Shown piece after piece: positions 63,403 to 64,000 of a DNA stretch of 64,000 nt. Each line of letters opens with the position of its first letter. The stretch's first letter is position 1. Made by a program: the position numbers and the translations under genes. Location of the stretch: the NCBI GenBank assembly GCA_023548195.1, contig JAJHZJ010000808.1, positions 1,142,182 to 1,206,181 on the forward strand, given 5' to 3'. The stretch is from Bettongia penicillata ogilbyi. Its lineage: Eukaryota > Chordata > Mammalia > Diprotodontia > Potoroidae. The notes beneath the pieces were generated by a model. That model was not told where the DNA came from. It saw only the letters and a program-made list of their open reading frames with translations, and did not search any database.

Positions 63403-63780
63403 ATATCTTTACTTTCACTGAATGTGAAATGAATGAATGAATAATGAACTTAATTACAGGGAACAGACACCCTGTTGATGGCTGATTGATTGTATCAGTG
63501 GAAGATTTAAGAAATGTTATAATAATACCTATTGTTTACTTTTAAGGATATACATTTCTGAATTTTATTCCATGTACAAATACTTTCCTATTTAAATTTC
63601 AAGCACTGAGAGATACATCAATTAAATGTGACCCTTTTAAATGCTGGTTGTTACATTTGAATGAGCTGCTACTTCAGCTGAATTTCATTATTTTTTTCCA
63701 GCTCTGCATAGCAATCCTTTGCTAGTTTTATTGGTATGGCATTCAGCAAATAAATTCATTTACATTATTTTGGTTCGGCT
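63403..63780. other. unassigned AT-rich sequence
   Basis: GAAT reiteration at 63,430-63,446. Otherwise nothing recognised. Confidence 0.3.
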
Positions 63781-63784
63781 TTTG

Positions 63785-64000
63785 TTGTTCAGTCATTCAG
63801 TTGTGTCTGACTCTTCATGATCCCATTGACTACACGTGTCATCCATAGGGTTTTCTTAGTAAAGATACTGTAGTAGTTTGCCATTTCCTTCTCCAGTGGA
63901 TTAAGGCAAACAGAAGTTAAGTAACTTGTCCAGGATCACACAGCTAGTAAATGTCTGAGGCTGAATTTGAACTCAGGTCTTTCTAAATCCAAGTCTAGCA
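63785..64000 (-). repeat. marsupial tRNA-derived SINE, antisense, cut by window edge
   Basis: 'gttgttcagtcattcagttgtgtctgactcttcatgatcccattgac', 'gtagtttgccatttccttctccag', 'gttaagtaacttgtccaggatcacacagctagtaaatgtctgaggctgaatttgaactcagg'. The 5' end lies beyond the window. Confidence 0.9.

Noticed and set aside
1..64000. CRISPR arrays, operons, ribosome binding sites, insertion sequences, replication origins
   Set aside because: The repeat content is that of a mammalian nuclear genome, and no regularly spaced repeat-spacer array exists.

Overview
The window reads as marsupial (metatherian) nuclear DNA: AT-rich, no operons, and packed with mammalian interspersed repeats of a marsupial kind. 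These include CORE-SINEs with the box 'cagctaggtggcacagtggatagagc', MIR, L2, an L3/CR1 relic, marsupial-type L1 ends and half-L1 (HAL1-like) elements. I could not recognise one protein-coding exon, rRNA or functional tRNA. Almost every open frame of 60-180 codons falls in a repeat, in simple sequence or in unconserved-looking DNA. The stretch looks like a gene desert or a very large intron. The species and locus cannot be named from the sequence. Repeat names are from memory of consensus sequences, and boundaries are approximate unless a target-site duplication (TSD) is quoted.

Layout. 0-10 kb: an L2 split by a MIR, a hAT miniature element, an internally deleted mariner (2593-3147), a palindromic hAT miniature (4612-4821) and the first copy of an unnamed ~400-bp family (5345-5775). 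10-20 kb: SINEs, a SINE inserted in L2 with 11-bp TSDs (14018-14288), a probable truncated retrocopy (14720-14950), a tRNA-Ser-like fossil (15656-15741) and long stretches without recognisable repeats. 20-36 kb: L2 in both orientations, a hAT with a decayed dimerisation domain (26534-27032), L1 pieces, a SINE with 14-bp TSDs (32113-32316) and nested MIR/L2. 36-44 kb: a GC-richer patch and two repeat-free stretches dense in transcription-factor-like motifs. 44-54 kb: a 330-bp TC/TGTC tract, L1 3' ends, an L3/CR1 3' end with a mutated RT active site and a cluster of unstable simple repeats. 54.5-55.2 kb: the best candidate for a conserved non-coding element. 55.3-62.2 kb: two ~2.8-kb HAL1-like elements head to head. 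62.2-64 kb: L2 and a SINE cut by the window edge.

Nothing here forms a multi-gene pathway. The most distinctive structure is the head-to-head HAL1 pair. Both copies carry ORF1 and lack ORF2. One has a perfect 13-bp TSD and the other a template-switch-like hairpin cluster. The two share an open frame in the 5' UTR. Claims of regulatory function for the repeat-free stretches are inference only.
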